Shown here piece by piece: positions 14,911 through 15,633 of a stretch of DNA of 15,633 nucleotides (within the stretch, counting starts at the first letter, position 1; every line of letters begins with the position of its first letter). The DNA is from an uncultured Clostridia bacterium (GTDB lineage Bacteria; Bacillota_A; Clostridia; Christensenellales; Aristaeellaceae). The notes under the pieces are model-generated. The model was not told where the DNA came from, ran no database searches, and was given only the letters and a program-made list of their open reading frames with translations. The position numbers and the translations under genes are program-made. Where the stretch lies: contig CAKUDW010000021.1 in NCBI GenBank assembly GCA_934645275.1, positions 1 through 15,633 of the forward strand. Reading direction: 5' to 3'.

Positions 14911-14917
14911 CAAATGC

Positions 14918-15523
14918 TTATTCCGCCGGAACTTCGGGCGCGGGTTCCACGCCAGCTTCCCGGGCGAGCGCGCCGGTAGGATGCACGCCGGTAACGCTCA
15001 CGAGCTGATCAACGATTTCCTTCAGCTGCTTCGGGCTATAGAAGCCCGCATTCACATGGTAACGCTTACCATCCTTCATCACCAGCGCCATTTCATGCAC
15101 GGGGAAGAGCTTGTTTTTCGGGCCTGCGTTGGATTTGTCCAGCGTGGAATAGCCCATATCCTCGACATAGCCGTACTTGAGCAAATCGGCCAGTGCGAAT
15201 TTCTTGTCCACAAGCTTGATGTCGTTTTCGCCCTGACGATATACGAACATCGCGCGCTTTGTACCGGCTGCGGGTTTAATGTAGAATGGGCAGACGATGC
15301 GCATGGACTTGCCGTCGAGTTCAATGCGGGTAGCGGCGTACATCTTCACATACAGCACCGCCAGCACGGCGATCAGATAGCTGAACAGTGAAAATGACTG
15401 CAAATACTCGTTTGCCGTGCCGCGCACCTGCCGCACCAGCGTGATCAGTGCATCGCTGATGCACAGCACGCCCAAAACATAGATCACAATAAACCCGGCC
15501 TTATACGGACGGAATTTTTTCAT
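14918..15523 (-). CDS. Two-helix membrane protein with cytoplasmic-type beta-rich domain, function unknown
   Basis: This 201-residue protein has two membrane helices near its N-terminus (about 10-28 and 44-62) joined by a short loop, then a soluble region of alternating beta-type segments (about 64-180: RIELDGKSMRIVCPFYI, DIKLVDKKFALADLLKYGYV, EMALVMKDGKRYHVNAGFY) and a Pro/Glu-rich tail. This layout resembles proteins with a membrane-attached bacterial PH-like domain, but I see no diagnostic motif and give no function. GAGAGGGA (15538-15531) is 7 nt before the ATG. It is transcribed alone from its own promoter and is convergent with the chrA pair. Confidence 0.8.
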   Translation of the reverse strand: MKKFRPYKAGFIVIYVLGVLCISDALITLVRQVRGTANEYLQSFSLFSYLIAVLAVLYVKMYAATRIELDGKSMRIVCPFYIKPAAGTKRAMFVYRQGENDIKLVDKKFALADLLKYGYVEDMGYSTLDKSNAGPKNKLFPVHEMALVMKDGKRYHVNAGFYSPKQLKEIVDQLVSVTGVHPTGALAREAGVEPAPEVPAE

Positions 15524-15566
15524 GAATACATCCCTCTCATTCTTATAATTTCACTATACTTTTTTC

Positions 15567-15595
15567 ATTATACACTTCACGGGCAAAAAACACAA
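15567..15595 (-). promoter_or_regulatory. Promoter of the right-edge membrane protein gene
   Basis: TTGTGT (15595-15590) and TATAAT (15572-15567) are separated by 17 bp, with A/T-rich DNA around them. Predicted leader is about 37 nt. Nothing further is visible between 15596 and the window end. Confidence 0.7.
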
Positions 15596-15633
15596 GAGCA
15601 AAAATACATGCGCCGCTTGCCGCTTATCAGACG

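Overview
The window reads as chromosomal DNA of a GC-rich, Gram-positive-type Firmicute, most likely a class Clostridia relative; I cannot name a genus. The reasons are strong purine-rich ribosome binding sites before nearly every gene, sigma-A type promoters, a YesM/YesN-type two-component pair, a FloA flotillin, an LCP cell-wall ligase and a paired short-chain chromate transporter. There are no rRNA or tRNA genes, transposases, phage genes or CRISPR arrays, and base use looks even throughout.

Left block (1-5169, all minus strand): a sugar-sensing and uptake module. A lipoprotein of the YtfQ type (sugar-binding, 5169-4186) is followed at once by a YesM-type histidine kinase and a YesN-type AraC-family response regulator, with 3-4 bp between genes. 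After a 171-bp regulatory gap comes a second, transport-type YtfQ-like binding protein that runs off the left edge; ABC transporter ATPase and permease genes probably follow outside the window. The two binding proteins are clear paralogues. The best reading is a three-component system: the lipoprotein senses a sugar outside the cell, the kinase relays the signal, and the regulator switches on the transporter.

Middle block (5242-7709, plus strand): a PHP-family phosphatase of the histidinol-phosphatase type, the flotillin-like FloA, and a small membrane-anchored acidic protein of unknown function, ended by a clear terminator. A 360-bp gap follows with a GC-rich, highly structured element that may be a small RNA on the minus strand, and then the promoter of the next gene.

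Right block (7932-14900): cell-surface glycan genes. An LCP (LytR-CpsA-Psr) ligase on the plus strand converges on a minus-strand AlgX/AlgJ-like acetyltransferase-type protein, with two hairpin terminators between them. The latter is divergent from a Wzm/Wzt-type polysaccharide ABC exporter, and the two promoters lie back to back. The Wzt gene overlaps pncC (NMN deamidase), which overlaps the first of two half-size ChrA genes, which overlaps the second, making one translationally coupled string. Export (Wzm/Wzt), decoration (AlgX-like) and wall attachment (LCP) could act on one surface polymer, but no glycosyltransferase is present to prove it.

The right edge (15595-14918, minus) holds a stand-alone two-helix membrane protein of unknown function with its own promoter, sharing a two-way terminator with the chrA pair.
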